Shown here: one piece after another, positions 1 to 52,580 of the stretch
How positions within the stretch are numbered: the first letter of the stretch is position 1
Layout: every line of letters starts with the position of its first letter
Assembly: GCA_020746105.1 (NCBI GenBank)
Contig: CM036627.1
Location: forward strand, 1,054,001 to 1,118,000
DNA length: 64,000 nt
Direction of reading: 5' to 3'
Source of the DNA: Trogon surrucura
Taxonomy: Eukaryota; Chordata; Aves; Trogoniformes; Trogonidae
Translations under genes and position numbers: made by a program
Notes under the pieces: model-generated
What the model was told of the DNA's origin: nothing
The model's database searches: none
The model's input: only the letters and a program-made list of their open reading frames with translations

Positions 1-39154
<39,154 letters not shown>

Positions 39155-39455
39155 AATACCCAAGTGATGCAAGATTGCCGTCGCCAAGAGCATAGATACA
39201 ATACTGTTGTGCGAATAGTGCATGCATGTGCAACTCTGTGGGAATGTTTAACTAACTGTTCTCAGTGTTTGCCAGTACTTACGTACTCTATTTGCAAGGT
39301 ATGTCGAGGAGCTGTATATCTTTTATACATATTTTGTTCTTTGGTAAAGTAATTGTTCCAATGAAGTGCCAAAACTAAGATTAGAAGTAAATGTTCCATC
39401 GTATCTTTTTAAATGTTGATTTCACTTCACTGCAATTCCTTTATTTTTTAACATG

Positions 39456-39461
39456 AATAAA
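39456..39461 (+). terminator. Proximal poly(A) signal AATAAA
   Basis: AATAAA about 300 nt after the UNC13C stop, followed within 40 nt by GT-rich sequence (AGGTTGTCTCTG). It would give a short 3' UTR lacking the Pumilio-like site. Confidence 0.5.
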
Positions 39462-40248
39462 TGATTAGCTCTTTTTAATTGATTAATAGGTTGTCTCTGT
39501 TAAACTACTGTGTTGCTCATTCTACGTTAAGTTACTGCTCTTACTATTATTTTGAAGAAGATGCATGTAAGCCAAACGATCATTTTTTGCAAGCCTCATT
39601 TTAGGTACCTTACGGATAACTTTTTCTATCATTACTACAGATGCAGTTACTTATAGAAAGTGTTTGTAATTTTATAATTACCAATATAAAGTAATGATTT
39701 TTGCATAAAAACTGAAAAAGGATGGAAATATTTTATGCTAAGCTTTTTCCAACCTTTCATAAATATCACTGTGATGAAATGCTGTTAAAGCAAGTTCTCA
39801 AGAAGCTGTGCTTACCAGAGTTTGTTACTGATGTTTGATATCTTGAGATAACCTTTGTTCTTCAAAACTGCCAAGGTAATATCATATTTGTATTAAAAGA
39901 GCAAGTCAGTATCTGTAGAAGAAGACTGCCATACAGTACAGTATATGCGCTTTTAAAAAAAAAAAATCATTTTTTAAATGATATGGTACTGTACAAGGGT
40001 TAATAGTTTGAAATATGTAATGCCGGTTCGTGGTTTGTTTCTAGAAATTGTTTATGAAAAGAAAAGATGCTGTTAGCATTTTCACTCAGAGTTATTAATG
40101 TTGCTTTACATACTTAGCTGTAACATCAGTTAAGTGCTTTATTTATTTTTTTTAGAAAAGTTCAACGGTTTGTACTTATGCAACATTACTATGTATTGCA
40201 CTAAAGCAAACTCCGTGTCCTGTAAATATATTTAGTGAGAAATTATAA

Positions 40249-40254
40249 AATAAA
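40249..40254 (+). terminator. Distal poly(A) signal AATAAA
   Basis: AATAAA about 1.1 kb after the stop, with T-rich sequence just after (CTGCTTTCTAGTTTCTC). Likely the main UNC13C 3' end. Confidence 0.65.
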
Positions 40255-40275
40255 GTATTAAGACACTGCTTTCTA

Positions 40276-43200
40276 GTTTCTCATTTGATATTATGTACCC
40301 AGAGGTTTTATGGGCACGTGAAGCCCATACAGTGGGCTTACATTTGGCTTTATATCAAGTATGATTTCTAGTGACGAGCATCTAGCTCTTTTATAAGTGT
40401 AAGATTTGATTTACCAGTGTCCTAAAAAGCTACCAATAAATGAGGTAGGAATGTGTATATAATATAATGTTCTGTGATAATACACGTTCTCTTTTGTAAT
40501 AGTGCACATATTTGTCATTTGTTTTGGTTACAAGCATTTCTAATAACACAGGCTGGAGTTTTCAGCTTTTCTTAAAGAAAATACAAGTAAGAGGAAGAGA
40601 GGACATACAGCAGCTCACATCAGTCGTTAAAAAATGTAGGACATGTCTGCACATAAGTAAACCAAATTCTTTCCAGGATATCCTTTTGTGAGTTATTTAA
40701 ATGAGATTTTAAGGATGTCTTTCAACACTTTCAATCCTCTTGCTTGAATACCATAAAGTACATTTGCCCATTCGTATATTTAAACATTTAGAGAAGGTCT
40801 GCCCAGCCTTTGGAGAGTTAACAATACCTCACTAAGATCATAGCAGGGGGAGATGAGACTCGAGTTATCTTATTAGTGTATATCCTGCTGATAGTTATGC
40901 CTTGCAGAATACATCACGGCAGAGGGAGATTTTGATGAGCACATTTTTTAACTCATCACTTCAGCAAGCCATTTCTCCAGGTGAAAAGCTATACTGAAAA
41001 TTTCACACTTCAAAAGGTAGTTCATTTATTTACAACTTTTCAGAATGTAACTTTAATAATACGTACTAAATATAGGTTGCATGTGCACCTGGAAAAAACA
41101 AATACATTTCTAGAAGCTGGTGAAAGGATTGCACTTCGAATTAACCCGTATACTTGGAACTGACAATTTTGTACAACTCTCTTCAATAAGTGTTAAGAGA
41201 GATTTTTTTTGGTTTTGTTTTCCAAGATGCAAATTTAATAGCCACATATTGTCAATTTAATTATATTTTTCTTTATGTACTATGTAGCCAATATCTGACA
41301 AAAAAAGTTATGTGAACTAAATACGTAAATATAAGAAGCATCCAAAATCAAAAACAACTTATCTAGAAGTATTTTGCTTAATGCCATATTTAAATGACAC
41401 CTGCATTAAGAACACAGCACTTGAACTGGCCTTTAGCCTTTTCACATGGGACACACTGCATCCAGGAAACTACTAAAACACCAAGGGAAATCTCTGTGGG
41501 GTGGAACTAGATCTGCATCGTTCTTCATGCACTTCATCTCTCGTGGAAAGTTAGATCTGCATCAAAATAATAAGTACATGGGTGAATGGAACTTTGAAAC
41601 TCATTAAAAGTTAAGACGAGCTTAATTAGAAATATGCGTCAAGGGGAGTTAAACTCCTCCTCTGCGTGCTGGATGTGTTTTGATAAACACGTTGCTTTGT
41701 CGAGACTGTCTGCATCACTCGTGCAGGTTTGCACAAGAGAAGGGACACTTACCTTAGAATCGCAGCGTAACTTAATCAGAACAGACCCCTGGAGAGCATC
41801 TGGTCCACCTCGCTCGCAAAGCTAGACCAATGAAAACAGGCTGTTACCATGGAGAGCTGCAAAACATGATGTACCTCCAGGTTTCACACCTTAAAATAGA
41901 TTCAGTTAGGACAACAAACTAAGAACAGCTCAGTCATAGCTGTGACATGGCAAACAGTACATAGAAACAGCAGCTTCCATCACTGTACAGCTAACTTGAA
42001 GCTGAGTGGGCCCTCTAACAAAATTAGCATCATCACCTCTTAACAGCAATAATTACAAAATTTATACAGGGTCTCAGTGTAAAGATCTTTCATTATTAAA
42101 ACAAGATGTAACAACATTAGGACATGGCCGAGTTTATGGGTTTAATCAGTACAGTTAATGCTAATCAAGAATATAATTATTGTTTTGATTTTAAGCTTTC
42201 CATTAATTCACAGCTGTCCAAAGGCAACTGTAAATGGTACACCCAATTTCTAACACTTACTACTTTATCGTAAGAACGAGACTGCACAAAATTTGCTTGT
42301 AGAGACCTTTCAGCCTTTCCGCACGCCCGTTGCTCTCTGTGATTACATGCATGTGGATCTGCAAGCTGTAATCAACTGGAAAGTTACTGCATTGATGGAT
42401 TAAAAGACACCTTAAGATTTTCTCTCATCTAAATTGAAAACAAAAAAAAATACATACCAAACATGCACAACAGGAAAATGAAATCTGGGTATTTGAAACT
42501 GCAGATTTTGTAGATGATAATCCAGTATATTTAAATCAAGAAAAGTAATATTTTCCCTGAGCAAGAGAGATCCAGCCTGAACCTCTGGAGTCATCATCAA
42601 CAAGAGTCTCTGGACCACACATGTGTGGTACATACAGGACAACTCCAAATAATATGGGACTCCATACTCTGTTAATCAGTGTGGAAAACATGCCAACTAC
42701 TGTCACACAGAAAAGAGTATCTTTAACTCCAACAGATTATCAACAGAATTACTTGAGAAGTTTACAGAACAGAAATAATTAAAAAACTACTTTAATTGGT
42801 TTTCTCTAATCTATTTTACTAGTTTTCACTGATATTCTTAAGCTAATGACTGTAGAAATCAAATCTGTAGCCGAATACTGAAAACAGAAGAATAATTTAC
42901 CATTACCACATTAATGTGAATTAAATATCCGATTCTTACAAATCCCTTAAAAACTAAATAAAGAGCTGAAACAAATATGTGGAAAACATTAGATTATTGT
43001 ATCAAATTCAGCTGGCAGACATAAAATTAACATAAATGGATTCAGTGTGATTTGTAAAATACAGCTGGGCAAGTGTTGGAAAGTATTGTTTACATGTGCT
43101 TATTTTGATGGCATTTTTGTATAATTTGCGCTTGCCTTTTGCCATCACGTTTCTGTGATTAATATGTACTGTTGAAAATTCATAGAAAAGAATATTCAGG

Positions 43201-43284
43201 AAACAAATTATACATTATTGTAGAAATCGTAATCAAGAGACAGGAGGCTAACGAGCAGAACTGGGATATTACAAAAAGATGTCA
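40276..43284. other. Intergenic, mostly unassigned
   Basis: AT-rich. About 41757-41825 resembles a heavily decayed - strand CR1 3' end (AGAATCGCAGCG then GAGAGCATCTGGTCCACCTC). Otherwise nothing recognised. Confidence 0.6.
41757..41825 (-). mobile_element. Possible decayed CR1 3' end
   Basis: The order AGAATCGCAG, CCCCTGGAGAGCATCTGGTC, CACCTCGCTCGCAAAGC follows the reverse complement of the CR1 3' UTR (AGAATCACAG, GACCTCTGGAGATCATCTGG, TCCAACC, CTCAAAGC) with many changes. Confidence 0.5.
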
Positions 43285-43348
43285 CTCTAAGTATTTATTG
43301 AAATAAAGAAAAATTTTAATTTTTCTTTATTTCAGTAAATACTTAGAG
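43285..43348. repeat. 64-nt near-perfect hairpin, AATAAA in each arm
   Basis: Two 29-nt arms starting CTCTAAGTATTTA and ending TAAATACTTAGAG surround a 6-nt TTTTAA centre. The arms differ at one position (T versus C), which would be a G-U pair in RNA. The left arm holds AATAAA (43302-43307) on the + strand; the right arm holds its complement (43326-43331), giving AATAAA on the - strand. It may be a small inverted duplication, a MITE-like relic, or a two-way 3'-end signal. Confidence 0.9.
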
Positions 43349-43944
43349 CATGTATCTGGAGAATATCTGCTGCTCTTCTGGGTGCTACTCTGAGTGAACG
43401 CATACACACGCTACAGATGATAAATCAACTTGTAAATGATAAATGTAAAAAGTCTAATTTGAAGACAAACCCAATCGAGAAGAAATAAATAAAAGGATCT
43501 TTTCACCCAGATTCTATTGCTGAAAATAATCTTACCTAAAGAAGCTGTTCCAAAACGACATGTGACCTACGACCATTTTGCTATAAGAATTCAGGTCCAG
43601 ATTTCAAAAACCGCAGCAATTAAAGTGGAAAGTCTTCCCTACAAATTTAACTAAATCATTCAATCACTGAATAACAGGCGTACTGTAAACCTTGCAATGA
43701 AATCCATTAAAATATCATTGATTAATTTTAAACTAAATGAGACAATCAGAAAAGTTAATCCAAGACAGGAAGCAAGGTCTGCTGTTTGGTATTTTTCTGC
43801 TGCTTATTTCTACTACAGTACTGACAGTACAGCAGTAGGCTCCTGCACAATCCCAGGATCCAACCTGCATTAACTTGGGGTTTCATGTAGGTTATCACCT
43901 AGTTCTCTAGTTTTTCAGAAGAGTATTAGGAGTTCCAGCCAAAG
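43349..43944. other. Intergenic
   Basis: AT-rich. Contains one exon-like segment on the - strand (43536-43580), listed separately; nothing else recognised. Confidence 0.6.
43536..43580 (-). other. Exon-like segment
   Basis: Flanked on the - strand by a good acceptor (CCTGAATTCTTATAG) and a strong donor (TTTAG/GTAAGATT); 45 nt. Its frame 0 ends in TAG and another frame is open. Could be a non-coding exon or chance. Confidence 0.2.
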
Positions 43945-44400
43945 AATCACAGAATCACAGAATCTTAGAGGTTGGAAGGGACCTCAAAGATCATCTAGTC
44001 CAACCCCCTGCCAGAGCAGGATCACCTACAGCAGAGCGCACAGGAACATGTCCAGGCGGGTTTTGGATGTCTCCAAAGAAGAAGACTCCACAACCTCCCT
44101 GGGCAGCCTGTTCCAGGGCTCTGTCACCCTCACAGTAAAAAAGTTTTTCCTCATATTTTTATGAAACCTCCTGTGTTCCAGCTTCCACCCATTGCCCCTT
44201 GTCCTGTCAGTGGACATTGCTGAAAAGAGCCTGGCTCCGTCCTCCTGACACTCCCCCTTGACATATTTATAAACATTAATGAGGTCACCCCTCAGCCTCC
44301 TCTTCTCCAGGCTAAAGAGACCCAGCTCCTTCAGCCTTTCCTCATCAGGGAGGTGCTCCACTCCCTCCATCATCTCAGTGGCTCTGCACTGGACTCTCTC
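43945..44400 (-). mobile_element. CR1 LINE, 5'-truncated
   Basis: The octamer tail at the left (AATCACAGAATCACAGAATC, read on the + strand) is followed by the CR1 3' UTR and the ORF2 tail. An open remnant reads [56 protein letters not shown], with its stop at 44026-44028. It closely resembles the nested CR1 at 29001-30818, so it is probably the same subfamily. Homology stops at GGACTCTCTC (44400). No target duplication was found. Confidence 0.92.
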
Positions 44401-47400
44401 GGAGAGCACTATGGGCCGTAGAGCAAGCTTGCTGAGCAGTTCACAGCTCTGGTTTGTAAACTGGACATATACTGGACTATATACGTAATGGATAAAACAT
44501 ACTTACACTGGTAAGCACAATTGACTTTACTGGAGTTGTAACAGCATACTCAGGCAAAAATCAGATTTCTGTCTTCACCTGTCCTAGATATGCAAGAGCT
44601 TGCTGACAATTACTGCTCCTGGTTCACTGCAGTTTCTCTGGTAGTTACTGAGCCAGTTCTAACTTTCACACTTTTGAAGCCTAAGAATCCCCACACATCT
44701 TGTTCAATAACGCTCAGCCACTTAAGCAGGAAGTATTCTGTTGCTCAGTGATGGCAGTTGACTGCAACGCAAGTTAAGCCTCCAGGCTTGAGGTCACGAC
44801 ACCAAGAAAACAAACATCAATTACTGACTAGTAGAATCAAAAAATGAAAAGGCATTGCCAAAATATGCACTGAACAGTAGAACACTAATGGAAAACTACA
44901 CTGTAGTAAATACACTCCTCTATTTAACAGCCTCCTAGATTTCTTCATGTAGAGAAAACACTGTACACACACAATGCCTGCTAACTTGATTTTAGTTTAC
45001 AACACATGGCAGGGCTTTGACCGTAAAACCCACACAGAGTTTATGTGCATTACACAACATATAAGAAGCACTACATACAAGCAAACTGGATACAAAAAAA
45101 AAATAGCTGCGCTGTTACGTTCTAAAATTCAGAGTCACCAGAATTTTAGTATTTGAAGGATATATAAAAAGGAAACTGAAATGCAAATCATGACTTGCCT
45201 GGCTTTCACAATTCAAATGACACAGTATGGGTGCTCTGAATGAGTATTTGCAATCACTGTTCTTGGGGTAGGAGAAAAGATACTGAAGACGAGAAGGTAG
45301 TTGCTAAGGAAGAGAGAGGAATCTCAGCAGGTGTGGCAGGAATAGAAGACTGCACTGCAGGTGAATGTAAATGGCATGTAAAATGGCACGAGTATTGTGG
45401 TATTTTACCAAAAAGGAAGGAAAACATAATCATCTTCATATCATGGTCAGGCAGTGAAGTATCTTTTTACATAGTCGCCTTCACTGTATTTTTCCAATGG
45501 GATGGGGAGACCTCAGAGAAAAAGACGGCGAGGAAGTGAAGAGAGGATGGCCATGGAAGGGGGCTGACAGGCAGCCCAGCCTCAGATGCCTCAGAGCGCA
45601 TTCCTTAACTCACAGCAGAACCAGAGGACACTGGGTGTGACAGCGATGTAGCAGATACAGAACGGCAGAGCTGTCTCTCTACTTTCGTCATGTTCTAGTC
45701 AAATAGTTACTTGTGTTGATTATCAGTGGAGGTAAAATGCAGAATTCCATCCCTGACAGGTTCTCCCCACTCCGTTTGTACTACGTGGAGTCTCACTACA
45801 AGAGCAAGTGCATTTCACTACCCTCTGTTACAAAATGATAAGCATATTCCCAGCCTAGAGGCCATCACAAATAAATTCAAGCTGAAGAGTCTGCTAAGAT
45901 TATTTCTCTGAATAATATATATCCAAGACACAACAGCATTAACTAGATGGAATATTCCCTTGAGAAGCTAGAGAAACAATAGCAATTTGCATCCAATGAT
46001 GCATCAACGTATCAACATGCTAATTTGCACAGAGATGACAATATTAAATTAATATGCCCTTAAAACGTTATCGTCTTTTCCTATGTAATTTGCGAGAAAC
46101 TCACGCACCAGACTGAGCTTCCCCAGCACAATGACCACTAGAAAATTAGGTCAAGTCCCTCATTCTCCCCTACTCAGCTTGGCATTAGAGACAAAACATT
46201 TCAGAAGCCACTGAAGTGAGCTGGAGTCAGTAGCAGCAGTGAACTTCTATCAGCGATGCTCTATAATGTTCAATAGCCCATATAATTTCCCCACATCTTC
46301 TCTCTACTGCAGAGAATCTAATTTCTGACTAGGGAGAGATTCCACAGCAGAAAAAAATTAGAAAACAGGAATACTGTTTACATTTAACATTTGCTTACTG
46401 CATTTTTATTAGGTGGAAACAATGAAAAGTTTAACTCTGAGTATATAACTTTCACTGTCACACAGACAAAAAGCAAAGCCTATACACAAGATTTATTCCA
46501 TAAATTGAATCTTTATTTCCAAAGTACTTATAAGCAACTTGCAATTTTGGCAAATGTTATTATTTAGCCAGCAGATTGGCTAAATAATTTGTGAGAAGGG
46601 GTTAAATCTTTGTCGAATGCTCTGAGTGAGCCATTGAGGCAAGCACCAACTATAAGTGTCCTAGCTGGCTGAATGCAACAGCCAGAATCAGCTTATTGAA
46701 ACACAGAGCTAGGTCAAAATCCAGCATTTCGTACATTAGCAAACACAACTAACCAGAATCTCGAGGGAATAACATCTGTCTTCACGCAGAGAGTAAAGAG
46801 ATGTTTTATGTTAGAAAACATAATTTGCCAAATAGAGGAGGAAAGCTTGGAACAACATCATTATTTACAATAGCAGTCTGCATCCGGATGATCGTATCAA
46901 ATAGAATATTCCTGAAAAACACATACCCAAAACAAAATTCACTGCAATAAAGCAGAGAAGAAAGTGCAGAACTGAAAGCAAAGGGCCTTTCTGTGTAACA
47001 AAGATGCACAATTCTAAATCAAACCCATCAGCCAGAAAGTTCTCCGAGACATTTACACTGCAAATTACTTAGACAACTGACTGACAGAGGATAATTAGCA
47101 GATCGTTAAACATCAAGATGGCTGTGACTAACCGTAAGAAAAAGAAAGAACATTTCAGACTATATTGTAGCAAGAGGGATAAAGTTCTAGACACATCAGA
47201 AATATTTCACGTTGCGTCAGATTACATTGGTAGCCAACAGACTCAGTATATAGAAGGTAATTCAGTGAATCAATTTTCTCCTTGAAAGCCACCAGATTTC
47301 AGAATTTACCTTTTTTTTCTCTCAGGTCTGATTCATACCCCACTGAAAACAACATGATCTTTCCTGTTGAATTCAATGTACTTTACGCTCCTCCCTAAGG

Positions 47401-50400
47401 AGAGACATGCCAGACATGATGTGTAAGCATTTTTTCATAAAAGCAGATACGTCCAGAGAACAAGACAGTGTTCTGTCTCATGTGTAGATGTAGCTCTAAA
47501 ATGCAGACTCACTTTTTAATTCGTATTTCTTGATCATACTGTAAAAACAGATTTCTGATTAGGCCAAGGTCACAAGTCAGGAATTCAAGAACAGTGAATG
47601 CCTCTCAGCATTCACCCAGTGGCTAAACCATCCACAGTCATATTCTTCCGAGGGAGGCAACGTCCCATCGTAATGACCCACAAACTGAGGGAGTAGGATT
47701 AAGTGATTTGTTTGAATTACAGAGGATCAGTGACAGAATCAGAATTGAATTTCAGGCAGGTCTAGCGTTCAAATTTACTAACTATTGCACCTTGTTCTCC
47801 CTGAGGCACAATACAAGGTGGGTTGCTCTTCCTGTAATTACGGGGGGGTTACTGTTTGATATGCTTCAGTGATTTCATTAGACCAAGTAGGAAGATTTCA
47901 GCCAACTTTTCAAGCAAACCTGCCCTCTGGTAATCGTAGGTAATAAGTTAAAAGCAGTCCACAAATAATCCAACTCCTTGAAATTTCTAAAGGGAGGTAT
48001 CAATGTGAAAAGTAAATCCATTTTCACTGTAGTTAAGGTATCAATATTCAAAGACAAACAAATTATTAATTCACAATTTAAAGTCATCACTGGGGAATAT
48101 TTCATAGTGCTTCTTTGTCCATATAGCCAATATTTACTTAAAAAAACCCTCACCACACTTTGGAAGGTCTAAAGAGATCACCAGCTTTTACAGCTGTGTC
48201 GTACAACTACAACACCTTAGAGTCAAATTCTTAATAACCCTTTCTCTGTGATACAGGCAAATGGGTTGATGTAATAAATGTAACTTCTGGGATCCTGATT
48301 ACAATGAGTGCAAAAGCTTGAGGCACTTGAGTGCACTGCGCAGACTACTGAAGTGGAACATGAGCATGCAGCTCAACTTAGGGGCTCATGGGTAACTCAA
48401 TGGAAAAAAAAATCTGGGGAAACCACACAACTGAACAGACAAATTGAAAAAGTACAATCTGAATCTCTTTGCCTCAGTTCAGAACCTTCCACAGCTTACA
48501 CCTATTATCATCCTTCCTAAGAGAAATTCTAACGGGTTTCACTTGAAAACTAAAGTTATGATGCCATATACCCACAGACAATTATCATTAATAAAATTTT
48601 CTTTGTTATCACCTGGCAAAACTGACTGAGATTTGACCATAATACAAGGATTAATAGTAAGAAATGACAGTGGGAATTGGGCATTAGTTCTGTTTAAACC
48701 CATGTAAATTATCTCTCCTTATAACTGATTTTTCTGCTGACTCAGTTCATACAAGACCATCTGTTTCTTTTCACTACTCATCAGTAAGGTTTTAAACTTG
48801 AGTTTTCCCCATTAAAAGAAGACATCCTTTATGTTTTCTGAAATACTAAATTTTTACTCCCTACGAAAAAAATACATCAAATCACCTGCAATTATTTGAC
48901 TTTTTCGCACACAACTCAGAATTGCTTAGTCTGAAAGAGGTTATTCAATAATTTTATGCCCTTTCCTGTCTAAAAATGGCAGAGCTACAGCTAAGAACTA
49001 AAAGATGTTGCATGCACCACAGCCATTAATAATTCCTGCAAGACAAATAGTAATTTGTCTGCTAAACTGCGAATAACAAGATTACACAAGTACTTAATTA
49101 CTTCACAGCCACAGCCTCACTAATACATTAAAAAAACTCCATTATTAAAAAAAAGGCAACTACTCTATACACATGCACTAGTATTTTTAAAAACTTTTGA
49201 TGTCCTCTTCATATAGTCACATAGATCTACAGTGATTCCCTCAGTGTTTTAAAGGTGTCTAGATGAAGCAGTACTATGTTAAAAAAAAATAAATAAATCT
49301 TATGACACCATAAGTATTGGGAGTTGTTCCCAGAAGCAAAATAGCTCAGAAATTAAATACGGTATAAATCAAAAACCTACATTTTAGATAATTTTCAGAT
49401 ATTCCTTCATGTGACAAAATTCTAATGCTTCTGTGTCTGTCATCACTAGATATCAAAAAGGCAAGTGTAAAGCAAAAATTCAAATATCTCAAAAGGCTGA
49501 GCATTCTGCAAATTTAAGAAACTACTTACATTCACAAATCTACAAGGGCAAGTTGAAAACCAAGTTTAAAATTCAAAACTGTCAAGGTTTTAATTCAAAT
49601 TTAGCACGCTGTCTATAATTATACTGAATTTTAAATTAAGTTACAGACAACTATATAAAATACTTTCCTCTAGGAAAAAAAAAGAGGGAATAGTTATCTG
49701 CTTACATTTGTGTTTTAGTAGAACATGTTTTATAGCTTATCTGGTACAGATGCACTTTATATGTCACCTATTATCTGTAAAAACGCCACCAGAAGTAGGT
49801 ATTTTTGCTGCAAAGCGATTCTCAAAATAGATAAGGCGCTCTAGAAAAGGGAAACAGAAGCAGAAACGGGTGCCTGGGGTTATACAACAGATCGGTGTCA
49901 GAGCAAGGAGAAGGGCCTGCTTCCCAAACGTCAGTAACCAAACGTAACCCTGCAGGTTACGTGCTGCTCAGTCAGTTGTTCTGCAGCATTATGCTGAGTA
50001 ACTAACCCAGGAAACCCAGGGAATCGAGTTTTTTGCCTCAATGGCATATGACCACACCGTTTATAAACTACAACTGCCATGTTGCTAAAAGTTATGCAGA
50101 AGCACGGAAAGGCAAAGAAGCGAGGAACATTTGGAAATATCACTGTGAATATTTCTATGAGCTCACAGACACATTTACACTGTTATTTGATAAATTTACG
50201 CCTGTTTTCAAACTGAAAAATTGGGACTTTAAGACTTATTAGCCTGAGCTCTTTCTAAAGCAATTTCACATTTCTTAATGTGAGAGAACTGAAGTGGAAA
50301 CCAGTCTCTCCCCACATCTCCAAAAACCCTTTGTTCAGCCAAGACATTTTTTTATTATTACTGAATTTGTCTAGTAAGTAAAAGACAAAGTATTAAACAT

Positions 50401-51689
50401 TATATGGCAAAGATCTGCTATGATTGTTGGAGAGAGTGGCATGTTTGTTGGACACTAAGGATTTGAGGCAATTATTTTTCATTAAAAATTTTTTTTTTTC
50501 ATTATTAGCAAGGAGCTGCTTTTATCTTATGGGTTAAACTTCACAGAAAAAGACTTAGATTAAAAAATAGATTTCTTCAATCATTCCTGAAGTAATTAAT
50601 TCCCATTGGATGGACCTGAGACAGCAGAATAAATACATACAAAAAGGAAGCAAAGGCTAACACCTACACTCTGTCAAGGTTGTTCTGTGAGCTGGCAAGA
50701 GTTACACAGCACAACACACACACCTCTTCAGATGCATTTAGGTGAAGTTGAACTTCAACTTTCCTTAAACTATAAAAGAAGTAAATTTCTACACTTGAAA
50801 AACAGACAACTATTTCAGTTTGACTCTTCTCAAAAAATATATTTGCAATAACACAAAGTGGATCAAGTCCATTTTAAGCAGCACGCATGTATAATGTAGT
50901 CTCCATGTACAGTTCTTTTAGATTAAAAACTTGGAGACCAAATGAACTTTCAGTCAACACAAGGACTTACAAAAGAAAAGAAAAAAAAAACCACCAAGAA
51001 ACAAAGTTCAATTTGAAGCTTGTGACTAAGGTTACTATATAGAATGCATTCATTACAGATATCCCGTTTCCAAATATATTTAATCATTTAATATATAGCT
51101 AGTTTTAAAGTCTTACATCTCATTTTTTTTCTAAATAAGAATTCAGAATAATTACTGAGGAATACTCTTTTAAAACATGTTCAGTAAGGAACTTTACATC
51201 TCCATGAAGAACAGCGCTTCCTTGGAAAGTTAGTAATCCAAAATAAGAGAGAGGTCTGAAATAAGAGAGAGGTTTTGAATGTAAACACATTATACACCTT
51301 TCCTTCGCAAACTCATTCTTTATCAAGAGCCAGAAACAAATGGAAAAAGTGCTCCTACCAGATCATGCAAAATTATCACACAAATTGTAAATCCAACAGA
51401 TCTCATTTGATTGGAAGGGAAGTCACAAGTTCTGTTTGATAAAGACTCTGTCATGGCGTGAGCTAAACAGAACTAATTCTGTTCAGTGATTTTACTTCTC
51501 AGTTCAGTGATTTTAGTTTTCAGCTCAGTCTCTTCTAAGAGACTTTCTGAAGTTAACAGCAGGTTTCTGCCTCTCTCATGTGCATTCGTAATTGCTTGTG
51601 CAGTTTGGCAGATAACACTAGTGAAGATTAATAACAAGTGAGCCTACAGTACTGTTAAATATAAAACCAAAGTGATCAGAAGTGGGTAA
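44401..51689. other. Intergenic, unassigned 7.3 kb
   Basis: AT-rich, with scattered A/T runs and a perfect 12-bp stem hairpin at 46559-46588. A 33-nt - strand segment (46105-46137) has good splice borders but is too short to trust. No gene or repeat family recognised. Confidence 0.6.
46559..46588. repeat. Perfect 12-bp inverted repeat
   Basis: ATTATTTAGCCA, a 6-nt spacer GCAGAT, then TGGCTAAATAAT. Confidence 0.85.
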
Positions 51690-52100
51690 CTGTTGGAGCG
51701 TGTTCAGAGGAGGCCACAAAGATGACCCAGGGGCTGGAGCACCTCTGCTACGAGGACAGGCTGCGGGAGCTGGGGTTGTTCAGTCTTGAAAAGAGAAGAC
51801 TCTGGGGGGACCTAAGAGCTGCCTTCCAATACCTGAAGGGATCCTACAGGAAGGCTGGGGAGGGACTTTTGACAAGAGCGTCCAGTGATAGGACAAGGGG
51901 AAAGGGGTTTAGGTTGAAGGAGAATAGATTTAGATTAGATCTTAGGAAGAAATTCTTCAGTACGAGGGTGACAAGGCTTTGGAATAAATTGCCCAGAGAT
52001 GTTGTGGCTGCCCCCTCCCTGGAGGTGTTCAAGGCCAAGTTGGACAGAGCCTTGAGTAACCCGATCTAGTAGAGAGGCGTCTCTGCCCGTGACAGGGAGG
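51690..52100 (+). mobile_element. Older CR1 LINE, left part
   Basis: 5'-truncated at TGTTGGAGCGTGTTCAGAGG. An open 115-codon remnant at 51722-52069 is nearly identical to that at 9101-9448, so both are the same subfamily. It is interrupted after GACAGGGAGG by a second CR1; its end resumes at about 52581. Confidence 0.9.
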
Positions 52101-52580
52101 CTCAAGAAGGACAGGGAACTGCTGGAGAGAGTCCAGCGCAGAGTCACAAAGATGGTGAAGGGAGTGGAGCATCTCCCTTATGAGGAAAGGCTGAGGGAGC
52201 TGGGGCTCTTTAGTTTGGAGAAGAGGAGACTGAGGGGTGACCTCATTAGTGTTTATAAATATATCAAGGGGGAGTGTCAGGAGGATGGAGCCAGGCTCTT
52301 CTCGGTGGCAAACAATGATAGGGCAAGGGGTAATGGAATCAAGCAGGAACACAAGAGGTTCCACTTAAATTTGAGAAGAAACTTCTTTTCAGTGAGGGTG
52401 ACGGAACACTGGCACAGGCTGCCCAAAGAGGTTGTGGAGTCTCCTTCTCTGGAGACATTCAAGACCTGCCTGGACACGTTCCTGTGTAACATCATCTGGG
52501 CGTTCCTGCTCTGGCAGGGGGATTGGACTTGATGATCTTTTGAGGTCTCTTCCAATCCCTGGCATTCTGTGATACTGTGA
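52101..52580 (+). mobile_element. CR1 LINE nested in same orientation
   Basis: Starts CTCAAGAAGGACAGGGAACT (truncated ORF2), with an open remnant [20 protein letters not shown] to [15 protein letters not shown], then the CR1 3' UTR (TTCCTGCTCTGGCAGGGGGA) and the tail ATTCTGTGATACTGTGA. It belongs with the 25.7-30.9 kb type, not with its host. Compared with the copy at 9476-9500, about 13 bp of host (TTGGCTTAAATGA region) is missing at the junction. Confidence 0.88.

Larger units (their letters stand above)
39155..40275 (+). other. UNC13C: UNC13C 3' UTR
   Basis: About 1.1 kb, AT-rich. A proximal AATAAA lies at 39456-39461 and a distal one at 40249-40254, so two 3' ends are possible. TGTAAATA at 40221-40228 fits a Pumilio element. 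An 8-bp inverted repeat (39936-39943 with 39987-39994) encloses ATCATTT/AAATGAT and could fold. The cleavage site is inferred as about 15-20 nt past the distal signal. Confidence 0.75.

Noticed and set aside
46050..46150. - strand peptide-like stretch (VIVLGKLSLVREFLANYIGK) with splice-like borders at 46105-46137
   Set aside because: The supposed exon is only 33 nt, open in all frames, and the longer frame runs past the donor; most likely chance.
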